Positions 6,733 through 14,480 of a DNA stretch of 25,830 bases are shown here, one piece after another. Source of the DNA: Actinomycetota bacterium (lineage in GTDB: Bacteria; Actinomycetota; Acidimicrobiia; Spongiisociales; ZC4RG35); the NCBI GenBank assembly GCA_022615295.1, contig JAKEHF010000023.1, forward strand, positions 1-25,830, written 5' to 3'. Within the stretch, counting starts at the first letter, position 1, and each line of letters begins with the position of its first letter. Both the position numbers and the translations under genes were made by a program. Below the pieces are notes generated by a model. It was not told the DNA's origin. It searched no databases and saw only the letters and a program-made list of their open reading frames with translations.

Positions 6733-7413
6733 ATGGCCCCCGACTTCACCCTGACCGACCAGGCCGGGGAGCCGTGGACGCTCTCCGACCATCTCGACGC
6801 TGCCGCCCTACTGGTGTTCCTCCGCGGCGACTGGTGACCGTACTGCAACGGCCAGCTGGTCAGCATGGCGATGCGTCATGAGGAGCTCCTCGGCGCCGGC
6901 GTGAGGCTGTACGCCATCTCGGTGGACAGTCCGGAGAGAAACGCCGCCATGGTGATGAAGCTGTCCTTGCCGTTCCCCTATCTCTCCGACCCCGACCGCT
7001 CCCAGGCGATCATTCCCTACGAGGTGGCCGACGAGAAGGACGATCGACTCTCGCGGCCCGCCCTCATCGCGGTCACACCCGATGGGCGCGAGGTGTTCCG
7101 ATTCGTCTCACGAGACTTCGCCGAGCGCATGCCCGAGGACGAAGTCGTGGCCACGGCGCGACGTCTCAACCTGAGACCCACGACTCAGGACCCGCCTCTC
7201 GTCGGCGACGTCGAGGAGGGCCCACGATCGCTCACCCTCCCCGCCCTCCGGGTCTATATGCGGGGGGCTCGTTTCGCGGCGCTCGCCATGGGTCTCCGCC
7301 ACGGTCATCACGCCGAGGAGATCAAAGAGGACTCCAAGGCATACGTGAGCGAGATGGATCGCTACACGCAGGCCCTCGACTGGCTCGTGGAACGCCAGGG
7401 GTCCTCCAGCTGA
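6733..7413 (+). CDS. Peroxiredoxin-like selenoprotein (TGA-encoded Sec at 6835-6837)
   Basis: The frame encodes an AhpC/TSA thioredoxin-fold domain: APDFTLTDQAGEPWTL, then LLVFLRGDW, an in-frame TGA, PYCNGQL, and later VRLYAISVDSPERNAAM, LSLPFPYLSDPDR and RPALIAVTPDGREV. Relatives read GDWCPYC here, so the TGA replaces the peroxidatic Cys and gives Sec-Pro-Tyr-Cys (Sec35 counted from ATG 6733). Both sides are in the same frame, with good homology on each, and the protein ends at TGA 7411, 226 residues. A C-terminal extension of about 75 residues (from GDVEEGPRS) follows the fold. ATG 6733 has TAACGT 7 nt upstream (leaderless); in-frame ATG 6688 is an alternative. A SECIS-like hairpin lies downstream. 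The alternative reading is a point-mutated pseudogene (TGC/TGT to TGA). Confidence 0.85.
6863..6874 (+). promoter_or_regulatory. Candidate bacterial SECIS hairpin
   Basis: In the mRNA, GCAU-GGCG-AUGC forms a 4-bp stem with a GGCG loop; 29 nt separate the UGA from the loop. Known bacterial SECIS elements lie in the coding region just after the UGA, with a short apical loop that has G in its first two positions, so this fits. The stem is short. An alternative pairing, UGACC (6835-6839) with GGUCA (6858-6862), starts at the UGA itself. Function depends on SelB recognition and is inferred. Confidence 0.42.
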
Positions 7414-7466
7414 GCCAAGCCCGGCCCGCCCTCGTCCATCAAAACGGCTGCGTAGGCTCCCCGACG

Positions 7467-9431
7467 ATGGTCCAGACAGGGTCGGACGGACACGAGTCAG
7501 TCATGTGGCACAAGGTGGCCGACCCCGGTGACCTGCCCGAGGGGAGGGTCAAGACCGTGGTCGTGGGTCGTCGGGCTCTGGCGCTCACCCACTATCAGGG
7601 TCGATATGGGTGTCTCGCCAACACCTGTCCCCATCAGGGTGGGCCATTGGGAGAGGGCTCCATCGAGAAGGGCTGGTTGCGCTGTCCCTGGCACGGCTAC
7701 GACTACAACCCGCTCGACGGATCTCCGCCCGAGGGGTTCACCGACTCGGTCCCCTCCTTCACGACCGAGATCCGAGACGATGGCGTCTACGTCGCCCTCC
7801 CCCCCGAGACGATGCGGTCCCGCACCGTATCCGACGTCATGGTGGAGACCATGGTCAACTGGGGCGTGGACACCGTCTTCGGGATGGTCGGACACTCCAA
7901 CCTGGGTCTGGCCGAGTCGATGCGGGTCGCCGAGGAGCAGGGCGATCTCCGCTACTTCGGGATCCGTCACGAGGGTGCAGCCTCCTTCGCCGCCACCGCC
8001 TACGGCAAGCTGACCGGTCGGCTCGCCGCCTGCTTCGCCATCGCCGGCCCCGGCTCGACCAATCTGCTCACCGGGCTGTACGACGCCAAGACCGACCGGG
8101 CCCCGGTGCTGGCCCTCTCCGGTCAGGTCCCCTCCAAGGTGCGAGGTCGGGGCGCCTTCCAGGACGCCGACCTCCATGCCGTCTTCGCCGACGTGTCCCG
8201 CTACTCGCAGGTGGTCCAGGCGGGGTCGGATCACGCCGAGCTGATGAACCTGGCGTGCAAGACGGCCCTCGTCGAGCGTGACGTCTCCCATCTCGTGTTC
8301 CCCGACGAGGTCCAGGTGCTTTCCGCGCCGGACACCGAGGCCGGATCACCGGAGGGCAGGGTCGGCAGTCGCCGGGTCTCCCCCGATTCGGAGGTCCTGG
8401 AGTTAACGTTGGAGCGGATCAACGCCTCGACCCGACCGATGATCATCGTGGGCAACGGCGCCCGCTACGACATGGAGGCGATACTGGCTCTCGCCGAGCG
8501 TCTTCAGGCTCCGGTGGCCACCACCTTCAAGGCGAAGGGTCTGATCCCTGACCGTCACCCCTTGGGCTGTGGCGTCCTGGGACGCTCGGGGACCCCGATC
8601 GCCAGCTGGATGATGAACGAATCCGACCTCCTGATCGTGTTCGGGGCCTCGTTCTCCAACCACACCGGGGTGGCCACCTACAAGCCCACCATCCAGGTCG
8701 ATTTCGATCCGATGGCCCTGGGTCGATTTCACGCGGTCGACATCCCGATGCTGTCCGATGTGGGCGTGGCCGCCACGGCCCTTGCAGACGGACTGCCCGG
8801 CGGCACCACCCAGATGGACCGTCGCGAGGAGATCGCCGAACGCTGGGCCATCTGGCGTGAGGAGAAGGCCAGGCGGTTCCAGGACTACGAGGGCGAGGGG
8901 CTGTCCTCGGCCCGGATCTTCGCCATCCTCAGCGAATGTGTCCCCGAGGACGCGGTGATCTGTGTGGACGTGGGCAACAACACCTACTCGTTCGGTCGCT
9001 ACTTCGAGGTCAAGAACCAGACGGTGCTCATGTCCGGCTATCTGGGGTCGATCGGGTTCGCCTTCCCCGCCGCGATGGGGGCATGGGCAGCCGTCGGACA
9101 TCAGCGACCGATCGTCTCCATCAGCGGTGACGGGGGGTTCGGCCAATATGCGATGGAGCTGACCACGGCGGTCAAGTACGACATGAACATCACCCACATC
9201 CTGTTGAACAACAGCGAGTTGGGGAAGATCAGCAAGGAGCAGCGGGCTGCGATGTACGACGTCTGGCAGACCTCCCTGCACAACCCGGACTTCACCGCAT
9301 TCGCCGAGCTGTGCGGGGCCCGTGGGTTTCGGGTCACCAGACCCGAGCAGCTCATCGACTCCGTCGAGGCCGGTGTGACCTACCCCGGCCCTTCACTGGT
9401 GGGGATCATCAGCGATCCCCTGCTTGTCTAG
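7467..9431 (+). CDS. Rieske [2Fe-2S] domain fused to a thiamine-diphosphate enzyme
   Basis: This 654-residue protein joins two modules. Residues 13-115 form a Rieske ferredoxin-like domain with Cys54-Pro-His56 and Cys73-Pro-Trp-His76, the full cluster ligand set. From about residue 120 comes a complete ThDP enzyme of the pyruvate oxidase/acetolactate synthase type: VETMVNWGVDTVFGMVG, catalytic Glu169 in RHEGAASFA, a central domain, and the ThDP motif GDGG (554-557) ending in NN (581-582). The substrate is unknown; a 2-oxo acid decarboxylated with electrons passed to the iron-sulfur cluster is plausible. TAGGCT (7453-7458) lies 8 nt before ATG 7467, suggesting leaderless transcription; ATG 7503 is an alternative start. 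It lies 53 nt behind the selenoprotein, on the same strand. Confidence 0.88.
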   Translation: MVQTGSDGHESVMWHKVADPGDLPEGRVKTVVVGRRALALTHYQGRYGCLANTCPHQGGPLGEGSIEKGWLRCPWHGYDYNPLDGSPPEGFTDSVPSFTTEIRDDGVYVALPPETMRSRTVSDVMVETMVNWGVDTVFGMVGHSNLGLAESMRVAEEQGDLRYFGIRHEGAASFAATAYGKLTGRLAACFAIAGPGSTNLLTGLYDAKTDRAPVLALSGQVPSKVRGRGAFQDADLHAVFADVSRYSQVVQAGSDHAELMNLACKTALVERDVSHLVFPDEVQVLSAPDTEAGSPEGRVGSRRVSPDSEVLELTLERINASTRPMIIVGNGARYDMEAILALAERLQAPVATTFKAKGLIPDRHPLGCGVLGRSGTPIASWMMNESDLLIVFGASFSNHTGVATYKPTIQVDFDPMALGRFHAVDIPMLSDVGVAATALADGLPGGTTQMDRREEIAERWAIWREEKARRFQDYEGEGLSSARIFAILSECVPEDAVICVDVGNNTYSFGRYFEVKNQTVLMSGYLGSIGFAFPAAMGAWAAVGHQRPIVSISGDGGFGQYAMELTTAVKYDMNITHILLNNSELGKISKEQRAAMYDVWQTSLHNPDFTAFAELCGARGFRVTRPEQLIDSVEAGVTYPGPSLVGIISDPLLV

Positions 9432-9786
9432 GTGGGTCTCGATCGCGCGCATCTCTCCATCGGTCGATGGGTCGCGGGCCAAGACGAACCATCGTTTCGC
9501 GCCACCGACTCGATGACGCCACCGCTGATGGGTCTTGCCGAGAACAAACCCATGACGCCGATCATCGAGACGATGGGCTCACTCGTGACAGACGGCCCGG
9601 GAGGCAGATCGTCGTAGCCGGACTGCCCGCGATCGGAGGAGTCTTCGGCATCGTGTACGTTCTGATCCGACCGGCCTCTCGACGACCACCTCGGTCCGAT
9701 ACTCGGAATCATCTTCGGGGTCCCGCGTGTGGCCGGAGAGGGAGGTGTTGGAGCGACCACACACCGACCGACGAAGCCGAGGAGCA
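9432..9786. other. Region without an intact gene, possibly decayed coding DNA
   Basis: No complete gene is supported. Short stretches in different plus frames look protein-like, such as VVAGLPAIGGVFGIVYVLIR (about 9612-9671) in one frame and LGPILGIIFGVPRVAGE (about 9690-9740) in another, as if a small membrane protein had been frameshifted. They do not join into a recognisable family. Confidence 0.3.
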
Positions 9787-9960
9787 GTGCCCAAAACCAT
9801 CGCCTTTATCTCCATGTCCGTGGACGGCTTTGCCGCCGGACCCGACACCAGCGTCGACCACCCACTCGGGGTGGGTGGCGAGACGCTCCACGAGTGGCTC
9901 GGGACCGCCCTGGTCTACCCGACCCTTCTCGCCGCCGTCGGCGACCTCGCCCCTCCTCTC
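9787..9960 (+). pseudogene. N-terminal fragment of a RibD_C / DHFR-like protein
   Basis: From GTG 9787 (GGAG just upstream) the frame reads PKTIAFISMSVDGFAAGPD, then VDHPLGVGGETLHEWL, the characteristic start of RibD C-terminal-domain 'dihydrofolate reductase family' proteins. Similarity fades after about residue 55; the remaining 120 or so residues expected for the family are missing and the downstream frame is low-complexity Arg-rich sequence. It is a truncated relic. A separate, intact member of the family lies at 17362-17934. Confidence 0.65.
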
Positions 9961-10072
9961 CGGAGTCGTCGTCGCCAGCCGAATGAGGGAGACCCGCGGC
10001 AATTGAGGTGCCTGGTGCGCCGTGACCACGTCACCGTGGTGCTAACCCAGATCGCGGATACGATGCCTGGGG

Positions 10073-10384
10073 ATGGCCGACGATCACCAACCAATAGCCT
10101 GCTCGCTCCCAACAAGGGAGTCGAGAGACCAGATCGGAGAGTGGCAAGCTCTCATCGATCACCAGAAGACCAGCGAGCGTGTCGAACACGGCTACGCGGT
10201 GACATACCACCCAGACATGACATCTGTGGTCCAAGATCTGGCGAGACGCGAGACAGCCTGCTGCGGCTTCCTCGACATAGTCACCACCTCAACGGAGGAC
10301 GGGGCCCGATTGGTCATGACATCGGAGAACCCGGACGCATTACAGGTAATCGAGCTGCTCATCGGCCCAGTCGAGATCGACTGA
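10073..10384 (+). CDS. Small conserved-type protein with an ETACC motif
   Basis: This 103-residue soluble protein opens with QPIACSLPTRESRDQIGEW, has a middle strand with GYAVTYH, a helix DLARRETACCGFLDIV with vicinal cysteines, and ends LQVIELLIGPVEID. This pattern resembles small proteins, or domains attached to MerR-type regulators, seen near heavy-metal genes; that resemblance is from memory. The Cys pair might bind a thiophilic metal, but no function is established. TACGAT (10059-10064) lies 8 nt before the ATG, suggesting a leaderless transcript. It stands alone between the DHFR fragment and the Crp-type gene. Confidence 0.68.
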   Translation: MADDHQPIACSLPTRESRDQIGEWQALIDHQKTSERVEHGYAVTYHPDMTSVVQDLARRETACCGFLDIVTTSTEDGARLVMTSENPDALQVIELLIGPVEID

Positions 10385-10607
10385 GACCGCTCACCCGTCG
10401 ATCGAACCAACCAAGCTCTCGCCTCTTCACGTGATCGTCGCCATTTCGGACGTTCGAGAACTGTCGTCGAGGTGACGATCGCAGTCGGAGCAATTGATCG
10501 GGAGCGTTGCCCGTCGATGCGTGTGGACTCGGGGGTCCGATCACCGTGGCGAAGATTGGCCGGTAATGACGGGTAGGATCGCGGCATTCCCCGCCAGGGG
10601 TCGCCGG

Positions 10608-11294
10608 ATGGAGACCGTCGATCAACAGCATCTCGCCTGGATCGCCAGGTCCTTCGGACGGCCGGACTACCTGCCCCTCCAACCAGCCGACGTCAGCCTC
10701 CTCAGCCAGGTCGGAGAGCCCGTTTCCAAGTACCCCGGCACCCACCTGTTCAAGGAAGGCGAGGAGGCGACCAGCGCCTACCTGATCCAGACAGGCGAGA
10801 TCGATCTGTACAGGATCGCGGACGGGAGACGTCGAGTGGTCGCTCGTGTCGGTCGCGGTGCCGTGCTCGGCGACATGGCCATGTTCGGGGGCGGAACCTA
10901 CATCTCATCGGCCCAGGCAGTCGACAACGTGCGAGCGTTTCGTCTCCATCGCGACCGTCTGATCCCGGAGCTGGCCAAGCATCCGGCGGTGTGCATGCGT
11001 TGGTTGGTGGCCGGGTTGCGTCAGCTGGAGGAGACACAGCGACGGGTGCTCCAACTCATGCACAAGACCGTACTCGCCCAGGTGGCCGACCTCCTCGTGG
11101 AGGAGAGCAAGGACACCGGGCGTGTCCAGCTCTCCCAGGCCACGATCGGCACCCTCCTTGGCGCCAGCAGGCAAACCGTCAACGAGGCGTTGGCCCGTCT
11201 TCGCGAGCTGAAGATCGTCGAGACCGGCTATCGAAGCATCGAAGTCACAGATCCCGAGACGCTCCACGAGGTGGCTGCCGAGCGCATCAGCTGA
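10608..11294 (+). CDS. Crp/Fnr-family transcriptional regulator
   Basis: This 228-residue regulator has a cyclic-nucleotide-type beta-barrel (about 35-120: HLFKEGEEATSAYLIQTGEI, VGRGAVLGDMAMFGG), a long dimer helix (LRQLEETQRRVLQLMHK) and a winged helix-turn-helix near residues 172-200 (QLSQATIGTLLGASRQTVNE, ALARLREL). The barrel has GDMAMF rather than the usual GE-L and lacks the phosphate-binding Arg after it (GGGTYISSAQA), and there are no Fnr-type Fe-S cysteines, so neither cAMP nor oxygen sensing is assured. ATG 10608 is chosen for the AGGGG about 8 nt upstream; TAGGAT (10574-10579) may be its -10. In-frame ATG 10566 is an alternative. Targets are unknown. Confidence 0.85.
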   Translation: METVDQQHLAWIARSFGRPDYLPLQPADVSLLSQVGEPVSKYPGTHLFKEGEEATSAYLIQTGEIDLYRIADGRRRVVARVGRGAVLGDMAMFGGGTYISSAQAVDNVRAFRLHRDRLIPELAKHPAVCMRWLVAGLRQLEETQRRVLQLMHKTVLAQVADLLVEESKDTGRVQLSQATIGTLLGASRQTVNEALARLRELKIVETGYRSIEVTDPETLHEVAAERIS

Positions 11295-11391
11295 CCTGAC
11301 TTCTGGGTCTACCCTGCTCCTCGGGCTCTCCGCTCTGTCGGTACTCCGACACTGGCTGGGGCCTTAAGCCCGAAGAGTGGTTGCATCTGTC

Positions 11392-12591
11392 ATGCCCAGG
11401 ACCTGGGTCAGGTTGCTCGTCCTGACGATGACGGTCGTCGCATGTGCCGGTCCACTCGTCGGGCCGGACGGCGCCACGACCACTGTGTCGACAACGGGGG
11501 CGTCGACAACCGCGGGCCCTCCCGGGACGCTGTCCGATGGTCCCTCGGCTCTGGACGACATGTTCGATCCGAGTTTCCCCGATCCCCTAGTCGACCCCGA
11601 GGAGATCGTCTCCGGTGGACCACCACCCGACGGGATCCCCTCGATCGACGACCCCCGGTTCACAGGGGTCGAGGAGGCCGACGAGTGGCTAGAGGACGAA
11701 GAGGCCGTCGTCTATGTCGAGATCGGCGACGTGGCCCACGCCTACCCGGTTCAGATACTGATCTGGCACGAGATCGTCAACGACACCGTCGACGGTGTCC
11801 CGATCGCAGTCACCTACTGCCCCCTGTGCAACAGCGCCGTCACCTACCGACGGGTGGTCAACGGGGAGGTGACGACCTTTGGCACCTCAGGTCGTCTCTA
11901 CGCCTCGGCATTGGTCATGTACGACCGGGCGACCGAGACACTGTGGACCCACTACGACGGCAGGGCCGTGGTGGGCATCCTCGCCGGGGAACAGCTCGAT
12001 CCGATCCCCTCGCCGCTGCTCGCATGGTCCGACTTCAAGGACCTCTTCCCCGACGGGGAGGTCCTCGATCGGTCGGCACTGGGGTTCAACCGGCCTTATG
12101 GCTCCAATCCCTACCAGTTCTACGACTCCGTAGGCAACACACCGTTTCTGTTCCGAGGTGACGCCGATACCAGGGCCCTGGCCATGCAACGGGTCGTCGG
12201 TGTCTCGATCGATGGCGTCTCACGGGCATGGACCCTCGAGGCCATCTCTGGTGGGCCTGCAGAGGCCACCAACACCACGGTCGGTGAGGCCCCGATCGTC
12301 ATCTTCTGGAAGGACGGCCAGTCCAGCGCCCTAGAGGAGGTCACCGTATCGGGGGGAAGGGACGTCGGCTCAGTGGGTGTGTTCCGCCCCTTCGTCGGGG
12401 GTCAATCCCTCACCTTTGTGGGAGACGACGACGGGTTTCGCGATGAGCAGACCGGATCGGAATGGAGCATCAGCGGCCGAGCCGTCGACGGACCTCTCGT
12501 CGGGGCGCAGTTGGAGCAGATCCATCATCTGGACACGTTCTGGTTTGCCTGGTCGACCTACCAACCCGGAACCGAACTCGTCGGCGGATGA
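11392..12591 (+). CDS. DUF3179 lipoprotein
   Basis: This 399-residue protein starts with a lipoprotein signal peptide (MPRTWVRLLVLTMTVVAC, lipobox VVAC, Cys18), followed by a Thr/Gly-rich linker and a DUF3179 domain from about residue 80. Family hallmarks are DDPRF, VVYVEIGDVAHAYPVQI, WHEIVND, YCPLCNSAVTYRR (Cys143, Cys146), LVMYDRATETLW and NRPYGSNPY. The domain's biochemical role is unknown; the paired cysteines in CPLC could bind metal or be redox active. It should be anchored outside the cell membrane. An upstream in-frame GTG at 11377 is possible, but ATG 11392 gives a cleaner signal peptide. It converges with the DUF427 gene. Confidence 0.88.
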   Translation: MPRTWVRLLVLTMTVVACAGPLVGPDGATTTVSTTGASTTAGPPGTLSDGPSALDDMFDPSFPDPLVDPEEIVSGGPPPDGIPSIDDPRFTGVEEADEWLEDEEAVVYVEIGDVAHAYPVQILIWHEIVNDTVDGVPIAVTYCPLCNSAVTYRRVVNGEVTTFGTSGRLYASALVMYDRATETLWTHYDGRAVVGILAGEQLDPIPSPLLAWSDFKDLFPDGEVLDRSALGFNRPYGSNPYQFYDSVGNTPFLFRGDADTRALAMQRVVGVSIDGVSRAWTLEAISGGPAEATNTTVGEAPIVIFWKDGQSSALEEVTVSGGRDVGSVGVFRPFVGGQSLTFVGDDDGFRDEQTGSEWSISGRAVDGPLVGAQLEQIHHLDTFWFAWSTYQPGTELVGG

Positions 12592-12678
12592 CCCGATCCG
12601 CACACGACCCCGTTACCTGACACCGGCGTGACGGTTCGGCGTCGTCGCCGCCCTCCATGGTTCCGACTCTCGGTGGAG

Positions 12679-13014
12679 TCAGGTCGAGACCTTCTCCACC
12701 TTGACCCCATGCCAGAAGGCGACATGACCACGGATCCCTTCGGCCGCCGGGCTCGGCGATCTATAGGTCCAGGCTGCCGCCGGCAACCGCTCCCCGTCGA
12801 GGACCACGTCGTAGTAGCTGGCAACACCCTTCCAGTGGCACACCGAGGTCCTCGGTGAATCCTCGAGCAGATCCCACCGCACGGTCTCCGGCGGGAAGTA
12901 GACATAGCCATCAAGCCGCTGTGTGGTGGCCGACTCGGCGATGATCACCTCGCCGACCCGGGCCTTCTGGACCACCGGGGGCCTATCGGGGCCCCTGCGA
13001 AACAAGCCGGACAT
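12679..13014 (-). CDS. DUF427 domain protein
   Basis: This 111-residue protein shows the DUF427 pattern: VGEVIIAES, then GYVYFPPETVRWDLLEDS, a CHWKGVASYYDVVLDGE segment, AAAWTYRSPSPAAEGIRG and HVAFWHGVKVE. The family adopts a compact beta-rich fold found across actinobacteria; a function has not been assigned. The ATG at 13014 has AAGGAG 2 nt upstream, unusually close. The 3' end converges with the lipoprotein gene; GACTC/GAGTC (12665-12680) forms a small hairpin between them. Confidence 0.85.
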   Translation of the reverse strand: MSGLFRRGPDRPPVVQKARVGEVIIAESATTQRLDGYVYFPPETVRWDLLEDSPRTSVCHWKGVASYYDVVLDGERLPAAAWTYRSPSPAAEGIRGHVAFWHGVKVEKVST

Positions 13015-13176
13015 ATCTCCTTCAACCGCCGCTCACGGCGATTATCGCCCAGGAACGTCGGGACTGCGACACTCCATTGACCTCTCCTCCCCTTCCCGGC
13101 GCTCTGCGGCCGACCAATAGCGCCCATCCGGGCGTGGTGCTATGCATCGAGAGCCGGCCCGGCCCCCGGCGTGGTC

Positions 13177-13432
13177 TCAGGCGTCGATACGCAAACGCTC
13201 GACCACTTCCCAGGTGATCGGTTTGTCGGAGATCTCGCGAATCCCGGGGAGGATGTTGTTCCCCAGGAAGTCCGAGCCGATGGTGGGGGGAGCATCGACG
13301 ACGATCAGACCATCGTCGTGCTCCACGACGAGAACGAAGTACCAACCCTCGGTGAGGTAGTGGAAACCGTCGCGGATCTCATGCGTGTAGAGGCCCTTCG
13401 ATTGGGGAGATTCCCCCTCGTAGTCGATCTTG
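13177..13432 (-). pseudogene. Fragment resembling the N-terminus of an MBL-fold hydrolase
   Basis: On the minus strand the frame contains THEIRDGFHYLTEGWYFVL, then VVEHDDGLIVVDAPPTIGS and REISDKPITWEV, matching the first strands of metallo-beta-lactamase-fold proteins. The zinc motif HxHxDH should follow at once, but the frame ends in VERLRIDA and a stop. The gene is cut before its active site. Its 5' end runs into the oppositely oriented ABATE-like gene. The fold assignment is from pattern only. Confidence 0.52.
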
Positions 13433-13788
13433 CCGACACCGTTCGCCGGGTCGACGGTCAGGATGTGGAGCTGCTCGACAGTCCGGCCGCCCCGATGGTA
13501 TGGGTTCAGGCCGAGCTGCCCCGCTTCCCGGTGGCCGCGGCGGCGCTGGGGCGTCTTTCCGAGGTCTGTGCCCTGCGCGATCCCGTCAGACATCTGCTGT
13601 CGGAGGCAGCCCGCTCAGAACGACCGACACCCCAGCACCTCGAGGTGATCAACGCAGCCCTGCGGCGCTGCCCCAGCTACGTGCATGTCCGCCCGGATGG
13701 GCGCCGCGAGGTGGTGCTCACCGGCATGTGGGAGCCGGGCGCGGGTGGCCCGTCATGCTCGACAACACCGTGGTCGATGAGCGGCTAG
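13381..13788 (+). pseudogene. ABATE-domain protein lacking its CGNR zinc finger
   Basis: From ATG 13381 the frame (135 residues) reads MRVEALRLGRFPLVVDLADT, then DGQDVELLDSPAA and ALRDPVRHLLSEAARSERPT followed by PQHLEVINAALRRCPS. This is the ABATE (DUF1470) domain of putative stress-related DNA-binding regulators. These are normally 180-200 residues and finish with a CGNR zinc finger; here the sequence turns into unrelated GAGGPSCSTTPWSMSG and stops, overlapping the end of the opposing nuclease-like gene. A truncation is inferred. The 5' end overlaps the MBL-like fragment, so a rearrangement junction probably lies near 13380-13430. Confidence 0.6.
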
Positions 13789-14411
13789 CGACCTCTCTCG
13801 GTGATCGTGTAACCACATTTCACCAGGAGGTGTATCAGGGCCGGAGCCGGGTCCCCGAACTGACTGGGACGTATGACGTCCTCGAACCGCTCCATGAAAC
13901 CAACCACCTGGGTGAACACGTGACCGAGAGGGATCATGGTCGGGGTTGGATCACCCGATCCCCCACCAAATGCGACCAGTCGGGTTCGAACGTTGGCCCC
14001 CGACCGACCCGGTGACTCGGTGACACCCGCGTCCTGAAGTGAGTTGACGATCTGCTCGACGCCCCCCTGGTACACCCAGTCGAGACGGCGGAGGATCTGA
14101 TGGAGCACCTCGTGCGTCGTTATGGCAGGGTTCAACCGGGCCGGCCCCTGCTTCACCTCCCCGACGATCACGTCCACCATGCGCTCGCCGAGATGGAGCC
14201 CGGGATCCTCGATCAGGAGCAGCCGGTTGCCCTGCTCGACATGGGAGTCGACGGCGTAGAGGTCGCCGGGGTATCGAATCGCGACCACATCGACATCCGT
14301 GATCGTCTCGTATCGCCCGTCGAGGCCCCGGCGCTGAACGTCGACCTCGGTGAGCGTCAGGTATCCATTGAGACGCAGATACGCCTCGACGAGGTTCACC
14401 GCGATGTCCAC
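13785..14411 (-). CDS. Predicted PD-(D/E)XK nuclease-like protein
   Basis: This roughly 208-residue protein begins with a helix (VNLVEAYLRLNGYLTLTEVD), followed by ETITDVDVVAIRYPGD and, some 40 residues later, DVIVGEVKQG. An Asp in a TDVD strand plus a later E-x-K strand is the layout of the PD-(D/E)XK fold (restriction-like nucleases), and VEAYLRLNGY with TDVD is a recurrent pattern in uncharacterised members. The C-terminal half is helical and unrecognised. GTG 14411 is preferred because GAGGG lies 9 nt upstream; a TTG at 14420 would add three residues. Substrate and partners are unknown. Confidence 0.6.
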   Translation of the reverse strand: MDIAVNLVEAYLRLNGYLTLTEVDVQRRGLDGRYETITDVDVVAIRYPGDLYAVDSHVEQGNRLLLIEDPGLHLGERMVDVIVGEVKQGPARLNPAITTHEVLHQILRRLDWVYQGGVEQIVNSLQDAGVTESPGRSGANVRTRLVAFGGGSGDPTPTMIPLGHVFTQVVGFMERFEDVIRPSQFGDPAPALIHLLVKCGYTITERGR

Positions 14412-14480
14412 GATGCCCAACCCTCGAACACCATCCGTCGGGTCAGTCTGCTTCCTGCATGATCACCGTGACAACGGACG

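Noticed and set aside
6415..6837. A separate 140-residue protein ending at TGA 6837, and another starting at 6865
   Set aside because: The first half overlaps the OsmC start region without homology and its end is the N-terminal part of the peroxiredoxin; the second lacks the catalytic motif. Reading the TGA as Sec joins them into one complete domain.
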